Shown: positions 48,908 to 59,274 of the stretch, piece after piece | Layout: each line of letters starts with the position of its first letter | How positions within the stretch are numbered: position 1 is the stretch's first letter | From: Saturnia japonica | Lineage: Eukaryota; Arthropoda; Insecta; Lepidoptera; Saturniidae | Direction of reading: 5' to 3' | NCBI GenBank assembly: GCA_033032175.1 | Contig: CM065304.1 | Span: 28,526,653-28,590,652 of the forward strand | DNA: 64,000 nucleotides | Notes under the pieces: generated by a model | Seen by the model: the letters and a program-made list of their open reading frames with translations, nothing else | Told to the model about the DNA's origin: nothing | Database searches by the model: none | Position numbers and translations under genes: made by a program

Positions 48908-49404
48908 ATGGCGACCGTTGAAATCGTAGACATAGAAGGAACTGGACATATAAATCGAGTAAGCATTGTTAGAGTCAATATTTTTGATTAGTCTGTTAGT
49001 TTTATCATTTTATTCTCTAAAGACAATTTACCATTGTACGCACTACATAACACTGTTCGATATTACTTGTACAATAAAATATTAATTTATCTACTTTATT
49101 ATCTGACTGCGAAAAAGGAGGGTTATATTTTTGAGCGTATACATTTATATGTACATCTATTTCTTTGGCACACTCTTTAGCCTAAACGGCTTGATGGATT
49201 TTAACATACTAGATGTCATTACATTCGTCTTAATTGTGGGAGTGACCTAAGGGATATAATATTTAAGTACAACATCTAGGAATCATATAAAAACATTTTT
49301 TTATGTCAAGTGTTTTTTGCAGTCATTGTTATTATTTCTATTTTAATAATTTTTAGAACGGATTTGTTTTGAGGTGTGAATGTTCAAACGTCAAGACACC
49401 CTAG
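48908..49404 (+). CDS. Possible two-exon small ORF, unrecognised
   Basis: ATG 48908 opens a 17-codon exon (MATVEIVDIEGTGHINR) ending at a consensus donor (gtaagc, 48959). An acceptor at 49355-49356 (ttttag) continues in phase for NGFVLRCECSNVKT plus one residue before TAG at 49402-49404. I recognise no family. It sits inside the inverted-repeat element and may be part of it, or chance. Confidence 0.15.
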
Positions 49405-50057
49405 CTGTCTTCAACTGGACGCCTTAAACGTCATTGAACAACAAACGAGAAAGTACTGAAAGGACACTGAACGGGCAATTATATTCAAGTTGATAGCGGC
49501 CCCCAACACTTATAGAAAACACTGATTTTATTCTCGTTTGAAAAACTATGACAAAAGACTCTCAGCCTTCACTATTATCCACTTAGCCCCAAAAAGTGGT
49601 TACAGCGTAGAAATAGAAAACCCGTTGCCCTTTCTCTTTTGTTCTACACAGTTTTTGTATGTCGTTTTTTAAGTTCACAGTGAAATAGTTATCTTTTAGT
49701 TCTTCTTCTTCCTAACTTGGCAACCGGTCCTCTTTAATGAAGACCATTATTGCCATTATTGAGTAAATTATAGTGTCATGTATTATTACGATACAGTATC
49801 CTAACAAGCTGGTGGCTCCCGTGTTAGAACTTTCTAGGAAATTTTTGTGGGATCTCAGAATGAATGCTTTCAGCTTATATTTATAATCCACTTCATTTAT
49901 GCACAAAATCCAAACTATTTCACACAAAACGCCACCAATATTACTTAATATAGGGTCAAAAACCTAAGTTAATGAATTAAAAATAAAAACCACAACATGT
50001 CACTTCAAGATCCCGCCAAAAACTCATCTTTTAGTTATTCCCTCTGTGGTTGCAATT

Positions 50058-50384
50058 AGACATAGGTAACTTTTTTTAACTTTATAGGTAAATTTCTTGC
50101 GCCACCTCAATAACTCAAGCGTAGCTTACTGCGTCGGCGCATTGAGTTAACTCATATTTGCATCATGGCGCAGCAAAGTAGTAAGCGAGTCAAGCGAGTT
50201 AGAGAAATGTATGAGTCAAATGACGGGTACAGCCGTGCGGCTTAACGCTGTGCCGTAGCCGGCTAGCTGCATTGAAGTTCGCTGTACGCCAACACGTTTG
50301 AATTAAGTGAGTTAGTAACACATCCGGCGCAGTAAACTGAGTTGGCGCAATTGCGTGGCGAAGCGCAGTGTTACCCATATGTCT
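50058..50384. mobile_element. CpG-rich inverted-repeat element (MITE-like)
   Basis: AGACATAGGTAAC (50058-50070) is an imperfect inverted partner of GTTACCCATATGTCT (50370-50384). The interior is CpG-rich with further inverted similarity (gcgccacctcaa and ggcgcattgagtt near 50100-50150 against gagttggcgcaa near 50340). There is no transposase. Confidence 0.5.
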
Positions 50385-50869
50385 AGTTGAAATAGTGCCG
50401 CCATTTTCTTACTATAGCGCACTGCGCAGGTCTTACTATCGATTGCAGAAAATGCATAATGTTATTTACTTTATTTATGATTCGTTTTAAATACCTTGAA
50501 AAAAAAGCCACAGGACGTGCTGCTAAAAATACTGCTAAAATATTTTGCCTTGCGTACGAATCAAGTCAGACACCACTCAGCTTACCTACACCATCTGATG
50601 ATCTGCCCCTCTTGCTTGTATCTTGCTATACTCCTGAGTGTCCATTTGGGCATTATTAGAAAATTCAGGATTGTAAAATATGTAACAGTACAGGATTTTT
50701 CATAAATATAAAATTTTTCTACTTGTAGTTAGTATCTACATAGATAAAATTAAAGAGGTTTTCCGATGAGCGCGCATGCCTGCTTGGTCCATAAAAATAT
50801 CACGATATATTCATTCAATAAAGAGTTATTAAAGTTTTAAGAACCCACGATTTTTATAAGCATTACGCG

Positions 50870-50915
50870 TTTTTCTGTCGTCCACGAAAGCAAAGCTGCG
50901 GGCACAGCTAGTTTT
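50870..50915 (-). repeat. End fragment of the 'GCGGGCACAGCTAGT' family
   Basis: 'gtccacgaaagcaaagctgcgggcacagctagt' matches the family end at 52470-52505 and 63635-63665. Only the end is present. Confidence 0.6.
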
Positions 50916-51723
50916 TGTTTAACTTTCTCGAATGCTTAGGTTTCCTTACGACATACTCTTATATTACAACGTCGTAGGTGTTAATAATTAAATTCAAATT
51001 AATATATGTAGGTAGGTAGGTACGCTATTTTGTAATTTTTTTTAGGTGACTATATTGTGTTGGTAACTTATGAAAGTAAAAAAGGTTGATTGAACGTAAC
51101 ACATTTATTAAAACATATTATATTCACAAATTACACGAACCTTGTACAATATCCATTGTACATCTACAACTTTTTAATAACTAAGTAATAGGATATTATA
51201 TGGATATTAGATATTGATTAGATGCGCGGAGCGATAGAGCGACAGGGGTGCAATCTGGTTAAAGACTGTTTTTGGTAATACCTACTTAAATATTATATTA
51301 TTTTGTGAGCACCGTACATGTTGCACTCTCGCTTCGAAAGATTTTCAAATTACATTTATTAATATCAGTATCAAACGAACGCTATTCGCCCGTTCGAGGT
51401 TATTAACATCGTGAAATACCTAACAAAACAAAATCGTTCTATAAACAATAAGGATCTGTACTATATAATATACATTTATATATATACTGATAGTAAGAAT
51501 AATATAAAGCGGTATCTAAAGTTACATACAGTTCAGATTGTAAATATTGTTTTATTTATAGCAAGATCGATACGTGCCGTCTGACTTATTTACTCTTACC
51601 CTATGTTTTATTGTTAGGTATGTTATGATTAACGCGTAGTAAGTTGCGGGCGGATTCCAGCACTTACTATATTTAATATTAATATCTTAGTTCAGTACGA
51701 ATGCCAAAATTGTTCAGATGGAT

Positions 51724-54700
51724 TTAGACCCGTTTTTTTACCCTGGCTTTCTTCTCTATTTTGACGTTCGCCATGAATTTTAAATACTCTTCATATGATA
51801 GTTTTCTATCGCCATCCGTATCCGCCCTCATAATTGTGTTTACCGCCATTATCTTGAGCCGCTCTTCGCTGTATCGACTACCGAGCAACTGTCTCAGAAC
51901 CTGCGGTCATCGTTACTATATTAGTTAATAATAATACATAATTATAGGCTATTTAGTAGATTTATAAATCTATACAATTAATAAGAATGAAGTTTCTGTA
52001 ATATCGAAATAACAGCTTTTTACTAAATTCATATGAAAATAAACGATACTTATAACAAAGAAGCAATTTTTAAGATTTTTGTCTATCTGTCTGTTAGCTC
52101 CGGCTAATCTCTCTGCAACGTTTGGACAGATTTTGACGGGTCTTTCACTGGTAGATAGCTGATGTTATAGGGAGTAACTTAGGCTACTTTTATTTTACAA
52201 AAATAATTAGGGTTCCGCGCAAATAAAAAATACTAGTCATGGTGAATCAATCGGGCACTTAAACGGCTTACGTTGAGTAAACAATAAGAGATATATCAAA
52301 TTAATGCACTACATAATTGTAGACATTAGAAAGACCTCCAAAAAATTTGCAAGAGCATAAGTCTATCTTCTAAGGTTCACCCACAGTAATCATTTTTAAC
52401 TTTAAAATAACCAGGAGCGGGAGTGGTACGATTCGCGCATATGCCAGATCAACGGCATTCAATCTATAGTTCACGAGAGCGCAGCCGCGGGCACAGCTAG
52501 TATTAAATAAAAATGCACCTCGACACTCGTTTATATTGCCATGTATTTTTCAATTCTTAATTGATAATTCGTTGATTTGAATTTGATAAAACTAAACAAC
52601 TTTGTAACAATGTTTTACTGACTGCGCTTATTTAAAGATTATTAGTTATATGCATTTCATAATACCTACATAAAAGTGCCGATTCAATGGTTTCCGATCA
52701 ATGAACTTGCTAGAATATAATGATTTTATAAAAGCAAGTGACACACTTTATATTATTATTTTTATGTCTCGCAGGCGGGAACGATGGTTTCTGTATAACG
52801 ATCATATTAATAAACACGCAACCTACACGAAGAAACGTAAAGTGTGACCAGTTGACCACATTGTTTAGTTACATACATACTACAATACTACAATATAGGC
52901 TACAATACTAGCTTGTAAATGTATCATTATCGCGCGAAGGCTTTTTAAGAAGGAATGCACGGATTTAATAACCCCGCAAGTAAACGACGTATTAGCAATT
53001 CCAGACACCAACAAATCAAGAGTTCTTATATTATCGTTATTCAAGCGCTCAGGTTTTCACAATATTTTCTTTTACCGTCAGCCGAAAACGTCATCAATTC
53101 TAATTATAATGCACGTGAATTTCGCAAAAATCGTTGATACTGTGTGCCAGCGCTCTAAACCAAAGATATCGAATCGATATATCACTGGTCTAAAGCACTA
53201 GACGAACATAACTGTACACTGTACTGTATAATTGTACACACACATATGTTGCAAGTTACCTGATAAAGATCGAAGATGGATATATATCCGTCACCATCGA
53301 AATCGTAAATTCGGAAAGATAGTTCCAGTTTTGGCAGCATGTCGCCTTCAGTAACGAATAGAAGCAGGCCATGGATGAGTTCTTTGATATTTATCTAAAA
53401 TGTAAAGAACATATGGTCTCATTAGCCAACTCCACAAGATACCTGGTTTTACATCTTGATGAAGATCTAAGAAGAACATACAAGAGAGCGTAAGCGCCTT
53501 ATCAGGGAATAAAGTTTATTGGGTATGACTTAGAAAGTTATCGGTTCTTAATTGCAGATCCTGGAACACTCAGATATTCTCCCGGTAAAGGATTTTTAAC
53601 TGAAGGATTGTAATCAGGCAAACAAGGCAGGCAACCAATGATTTGGTTTCACCATGGTGTTTCTCTGTCTCGGATACTCGGGATCAATATATTCGATTCG
53701 AACCTGAGCTGTACGAAACAGTGTCCAAGTTCACCAACACAAAGAATAAATTATTATAAATAAATGAATGTGTACTCACCTCTTTATTTTTATTAGCATA
53801 TATATGCACTAGTCGCCTAGCAAACGGATTATCTTGGATATCCGTCAGTAATAATAATTTATCCCTTGTAATCTTTTCAGAGGCTCCCAGTCGTAGACTA
53901 CCGCGAAGTTTCCATTCCAGGCGTTTTTTCTCGCGTTCGCTAGCTAGGGTAAAATGCAAGCAAACTCATGGTTCTTAACCTTAACCTTAAGTGTGAACTA
54001 CTTAAAAATCAGTACATCTAAGAGCTTCATCGATGTACAGTTATACACTACAAAAATAATCGTCCAATTTTGTGAAATGAACATTTTAAAAACACTCCTC
54101 GACGCTTGGCCAGAGTAACACCTAAAGAAAAGTGTAAACGAGACCTTCTTTTGGGTTCGAAAGAATAGGGGTTCATTATAATTTGCTGACTTGTATCTAC
54201 AAATCCTTCTAATACCTTTAGGGCTTTTATCAGCAAGGGAACACAGCAATAAGTGACTTTACATGACAGTAATTACAGCAGAACATCCAAACAATTTGCA
54301 GCATGGGCGTCAACTTCAGCAACTTCTAACAAGTTGATCGCTGTTGACCAGTTGAAAAAGGTCAAGAAAGAGTGCAAACTTAAGTGCTTCTCCAGCAGCA
54401 TTACCTGTTTACTGGAATGTGAAATAGCCAGTATTGACGATGTACATTAAAGTCCCCCAGAAATACTAGTTCTGCGCAAGGATACTACTGTTGCTGTGCA
54501 CAATATGCTACCTCGCTGAGGTATTCAAAAAATCTGGTTATCTTCTCATAAATAGTTTTCCTATGCTGGAAGCGACCAATACCCAATGAGTCAATATGCC
54601 CTATGTGACTTCATAGTTACAAATACATTGATAACATATGATATCTCGAATATATGGGCAGATACCGGAAAATTGTATTAAATGGATATCCAAGGGGTAC

Positions 54701-56322
54701 TCTGGGTAGTTTTTTTACAGTAACACATTAAAGTGATAATGCTGTTCAGTATACATAATTCAAAAACAACGGCGAAGAAGATCAGCAATTCATCGCATGC
54801 CTCAGACGTTAATGAGGTGCACTTAAAACGGGAGACCTTTCTCATATACTATGTCTACCTTTTCATTTTTATATTTATGAATGAATTTTGAAATGTATAA
54901 AGGACGACGTGTTGCGTGTCTGCCAAAGCAGCTTCCAAGCAATGTTTCGCTGTTAGGAACGTCGTGTGAAGAATGTGAGGAAACCTGAACCTTACTCCCC
55001 CTGGATGGCCGTCGGGTCCACCCATCCTGTCGCCAATTAGCACGACGAATGTTGGGATTTTTCTCTGGACTCTCAAAAAACTGCGCTCGGCCAGCAATGC
55101 ACAGTGCTTCAGATCCTGCTACCCTAAGCGCTCGTGTAGACGACGCCGCTCGCGCGCCGCTGCCGCTCCATCACCGCCTAGCCTCCGCGCCGCCGCCGCA
55201 TGATTGCTATATCTCTGTACCTTTTTCGTAATACATTACTAGCCACGAAAATTATAAGTGTAGGAACAATAAACATGTTGAGTTTAACTAAAAAAATGTT
55301 AGTGTTTGCATATAAGAGGTACTTATATCTAATAATTTGTCGAAAATTACGATATTCATAGAAAATAATCACAAAACTTACACTCATCTTTTCGTAGATT
55401 TTTATAAAGTGTATGGAATCCACCATGTTGTTAACTATGCATCAAAATAGGATGAACCTATAAGCGTCTATTTGATTTCTTACTTTCATTTAGCCATTTC
55501 TTTACATATAGCATGTGTGATGAATTACGTATAGTATACACACTAACCCCTTTTTTAGTTAAATTCATCATATTCATTATGCCTACACGCATAATATTCG
55601 TGTCTAGCAATATATTACTAAAAATGTACAGTGATAGACAAATCAAGCGACAGTGCATGTACACAGCATTGCGTGGCGTACAAATACTTAAAATAAAAGA
55701 ATCAAACTTTTTTGCAGTTTATTTACACCGCACCACAACCCCCGAAAATAAGTGATCATTTGGCGACGTGACTTAGGGCAAAAAGAGTTGACATACCACG
55801 GCCGAAGTTTTAACCTATAGGACTACTCATTTAATACCACCCAAGGGACACCTGTTGAAAGGTCTCCAAGGTAAAACTTATGGAGTACGAACAACAAGAC
55901 TATATTTTATTTCTCAAAATAACGATATGCATACTTTTTTAAATTTCAAAGGCAAGTCTAAAATTTCTTAATAACACTTACAAGAAACTATTAAATATCA
56001 ATAAGAAATTTAAAATAATGTGGTTACTTACAAGCGACGCACAATTGGGCTAGGAGGACAGAACTCTCTATGCCCTGAAATTTTACATTTCCATTAGTAT
56101 TTCCCATTCATCTTTGTTTAATATCGAAATAATAAATTCGAAATATCCTATAATAGGTAACACGTAGACAAGATTTCAGTTAAAAAAGCCAACGCTTTAT
56201 GGCACAGGTAATTTTTAATAAATTAATATTATAAATTACCTGCGCATACAGCATTATTTTTCTATTAATTTTTGAAATCTTACAAACTTAAATTGCTGTG
56301 TGCAAATACAATTACTTACCAT
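51724..56322 (-). CDS. Calcineurin-B-like EF-hand protein, probably N-myristoylated
   Basis: A regulatory-type EF-hand protein aligned with calcineurin subunit B along its length (173 residues against 170). Five coding exons in phase: 56322-56320 (ATG only, donor gtaagt), 56074-56032, 53943-53780, 53394-53260 and 51900-51724. The joined start MGIESS fits the Gly2/Ser6 N-myristoylation rule, as in calcineurin B. EF-hand 3 is canonical (D101-F-D-G-D-G-Y-I-S-I-F-D112). EF-hand 4 is near-canonical (D142-T-D-G-D-R-K-L-S-Y-E-E153, with Arg replacing the usual Gly). EF-hands 1 (GASEKITRDKLL) and 2 (ANKNKEINIKEL) have lost their acidic ligands, and EF-hand 2 is one residue short. The tail is basic (KIEKKARVKKRV). 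It is therefore a diverged paralogue, not the housekeeping subunit. Binding to a calcineurin A subunit is inferred. Confidence 0.85.
51957..52506 (-). repeat. 'GCGGGCACAGCTAGT' repeat family, long copy
   Basis: Lies in the last intron of the calcineurin-B-like gene. Blocks are shared in order with 63190-63667 ('acaattaataa.aatgaagt', 'ttttactaaatt.atatgaaa', 'cgatacttataacaaa', 'ttagggttccgc', 'gagtaaac.ataa', 'agccgcgggcacag.tagta'). Confidence 0.85.
54250..55200. other. Intron 2 of the calcineurin-B-like gene: GC-richer block of unknown origin
   Basis: 54253-54450 has an ORF of soluble-protein composition (start MTLHDSNYSRTSKQF) that I cannot assign. 54890-55200 is GC-rich (gacgacgccgctcgcgcgcc) next to the inverted repeat at 55202-55650. 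Both may be decayed mobile elements. Confidence 0.3.
55202..55650. repeat. Diverged inverted repeat (arms about 105 bp, spacer about 240 bp)
   Basis: The left arm 55202-55306 ('tgattgctatatctctgtac', 'attactagccacgaaaatta', 'gagtttaactaaaaaaatg') is the diverged reverse complement of 55545-55650 ('ttttttagttaaattcatc', 'ataatattcgtgtctagcaat', 'tgtacagtgatag'). The chance ORFs on the two strands resemble each other because of this symmetry. It lies in an intron of the calcineurin-B-like gene. Confidence 0.7.
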
Positions 56323-56329
56323 TTCGCTG

Positions 56330-59184
56330 TTTTATTGTAGTATAATTTATTTCAAAAAAGGAATTACGATAAAGTTACAAATTTATTACGTATTATATAT
56401 GACTACACTAAATTCACGCCGCGGCCGCGGCCATATCGTCGATCTACTGTTATACAAAAGGACTCTGTGTCTACTATATAGTCAGTGTAATGCAAAATGC
56501 AAATTGTTATTAGTGACCAAATGACCACAGAGTTGTAGAGGATTAATGATCTTGTAATATCACAGAGTAGTAATAGTCCCACAATCTAAGGCATAGACGT
56601 CTAAGGTACTCTATGGTATATACTCTGTGGAAGCTGATGCGAACCAGATATAAATGTGAAATGCGCGTTTAACAATTTATAATTGTTAATTCCTTTGAAA
56701 TCATGCTTTTTAAACCTAATTTCGAACCTTTTTACTAATCTCTATACATCGACCTGACAAGATGATTTTCGCTACGGGTATTTTTATTCTGTGATGGTGA
56801 CTCCCTTGTATAAAGGTAGTGCCAAATGCTATTATTTTTTTATGTTCGCCCACTTGGACAACTTTTCACTCCACAAAGTTTTCCTATTATTGTTATTTTT
56901 TTTTTTAGTTTTATAACCATGAGTACGATAAAATCCACGAAAAAGTATCAGATTCTTTTGCTACGCTACAATTTGGTGGGTTTTTCATAATTGTAATTTG
57001 CTGCTTATAGCTGAACACTTTTTTAAATTGCCCCCATGTAAGATAGTTGTCCTTCCCTCTACTCTCCATACTCTATTGTTAGACCTATCTAGAGAATTTT
57101 GTGTGCCATCTCAAAAAGCATGTTTCTAGTTATTATTTATAATCCACTTCGCTTGTTGTAAATATTTTGTATTACTCTTTTTTTGACATCTAATATGTTT
57201 GTGAATAATTCATAATATTAACATGTTACTTTAGAAGGGAAATCAAGGGATTAGCACGTTAATTTACATGGGTTTCTATATTGCAAATAAAGTTTCGTAG
57301 TTAGACAACTGAAATAAATTCCTGGACAGTTCTAACAACCAGACGGAGATACAAATCGTGTAAAAATGATATTTGAAATTCAGAAAAATAGTACGAAATT
57401 AGACTTATGTTTATTCACAGGACGTAATATGAAAAAAGATGTTTTTATTATCTTTATCAAATAATCCTACTCCGTAGACAGAGAAAGAACTAGACATACA
57501 GATCGTGTAACCGAGTGTGAGATTAACATTTTAGATTAGTGTTTACCACGCACGCTCTGTTCTTTAAACGGCCGTTTCCAATAATCTAACTATAGTTAAA
57601 TGTTAGTAGCTATCGGAGATAATTTGCATTTTCTTAATCTATCTATGACTGGTGATTCTATAACACTATTCACACAAAGTTAGATAAGAACTCGGATAGT
57701 TAAAAACTACTAACTCCAGTTATATTTAATACTTCCTCTATTCCATAATATTTATTTTCACTCATCTACATCATACCTATTTCTGAACAAACTTTGACTA
57801 TGGAATCTTATGGGGGTTCTCACCAGCCGGGGAAATACCGGGCGGTGTGGATTTTCTTTACTTCCGTTCCGTGCTGTGCTACTCATACCGACTTCTAGCT
57901 TTTAGAATCGTCGTCGTCGGTCTTAAGCAATTGAAATGGATTAACCTTTTAAAAAGCGGTGGTCGCGATCCCTACCATCCGCTTTTAATCTATCCATGTT
58001 TTAACATGATATTTGAAATCCAGTCTGTCTATTAAAAAATAAACGTGTGTCTCAAGTCCGACGTACGTCTGGAGTTTACTCCATAATCCTTATGTACGAT
58101 TGCCTTTGAATAAGCAATAGGCAAAGAGGTGATTGATTGACTGACTGACTGACTGACTGATACAAGATACAAGATGGTGTATGTATAAGCATACCTACAT
58201 GATTTCAAATTGATATCTGAAATCGAAATTTGTTTGAAAATAAAAGCGATTAGAAATATTATCTTTTAACTTAAAAAACAAAATCAGATCGAAATTCCAA
58301 CTTTCGATGCCTGTGACTATATTTTTAAAATGCTGAACCACTCTGCTTCGGCACTTCAATAGCGTGAAAGAGTAAGAAATATCGTAAACTCTTTTATTTG
58401 TTTTCTCTATGGGCTTATAAAATCAATAAAAATAATTGCCACTTGTTGCTACTAAGTTGTAACTTTACCTTTACAGTTTGGGATTTGTTGCCATATTCGA
58501 ACTAGCCAAGTCAGACCTTAGGCTTCTTTAAATTATATCAAGTTATATGAAGAAATGATATTTTAAGTAGTTATTTAATATTTTATATAGCTTTAGATAA
58601 ATGTCAGGAGTGACCATTGAACTTAGCACCCATTTAGATCTCACTCGTTTTGTCGTTGAAGTCAACAATATCTTATTATTGAACTTGGCTCTCATTTCAC
58701 ATTTATGTTTTTGATGGGATTATTAGTTTTACTCGTATTATTGACAATTCATATAACCTATCAATTATAGAATTACGTATACTTCCTATCTACAAATTTT
58801 GATCAAAATTGGTAGTGAAGTAACTTTTTTAAACTTTTATTTTTTCAGCATAGATTTGAATTTTAAGATAAGTTGTGGTAGTCGAGCGGATTTGACTGAC
58901 GGAATATCGATTCGAGATTTGAAGGTTCGAACCCCGGCATAACAAACAAACGACATAATAAATTTTAAAAGAAAATGTAAAATTTTAGTAGTTCTGGCTC
59001 GCGTATAATTAAGTGAATATTGAATAAAAGTAATCACTGCAACGGAATATATATTTTTTAATAATCATTTTTTATTAAAACTTATTTTTGCCCTTTTACA
59101 TAGAGTGAAGTAATACATCGGGCCTTTTAGCACCAAACCACATATTTTCTCATCGATTTTATGTGTTACCTTGGAAACTAATTT
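56330..59184. other. Intergenic region between divergent calcineurin-B-like and dynein genes
   Basis: Holds a GC patch (gccgcggccgcggcc, 56419-56433) just upstream of the calcineurin-B-like ATG. A CCACAGAGT/ACTCTGTGG inverted pair lies at 56523-56632, a partial copy of the 48-50 kb element at 57076-57160 and a (TGAC)n run at 58136-58159. A tRNA-like SINE head (GGTTCGAACCC at about 58924) lies near 58873-58945 but cannot fold as a real tRNA. No gene was seen. Confidence 0.4.
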
Positions 59185-59274
59185 TGATTGTCGTTTGTTC
59201 GAGTTTTCGTTCGACTTATCGTGATTGAACTGTCAAGTTTTTTTCTATGTTACAATTGTGTATTTTCAATCAAA

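Larger units (their letters stand above)
48048..50002. mobile_element. 1.95-kb element bounded by long (about 290 bp) inverted repeats
   Basis: Arm 1 (48048-48339) and arm 2 (about 49707-50002) are diverged reverse complements. Shared blocks in order are 'tgacatgt', 'ggtttttatttttaattcat', 'ttgtgcata.ttgaagtg', 'attctg.gatcccacaaaa', 'aaagttctaaca', 'ttgttaggatac', 'cttcattaaagaggacc' and 'gaagaagaag'. A third, partial copy lies at 57076-57160. The interior holds the 91-bp LINE-tail insert and a small possible two-exon ORF. It is either one foldback element or two opposed copies. Confidence 0.75.

Noticed and set aside
50459..50705. Overlapping ORFs of 66-69 codons
   Set aside because: No recognisable family or start context; probably chance within repeat-rich DNA.
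58873..58945. tRNA-like sequence with A- and B-box motifs
   Set aside because: The acceptor stem mostly pairs but the T-arm has mismatches, so it is a SINE head or decayed tRNA copy and not a functional tRNA gene.
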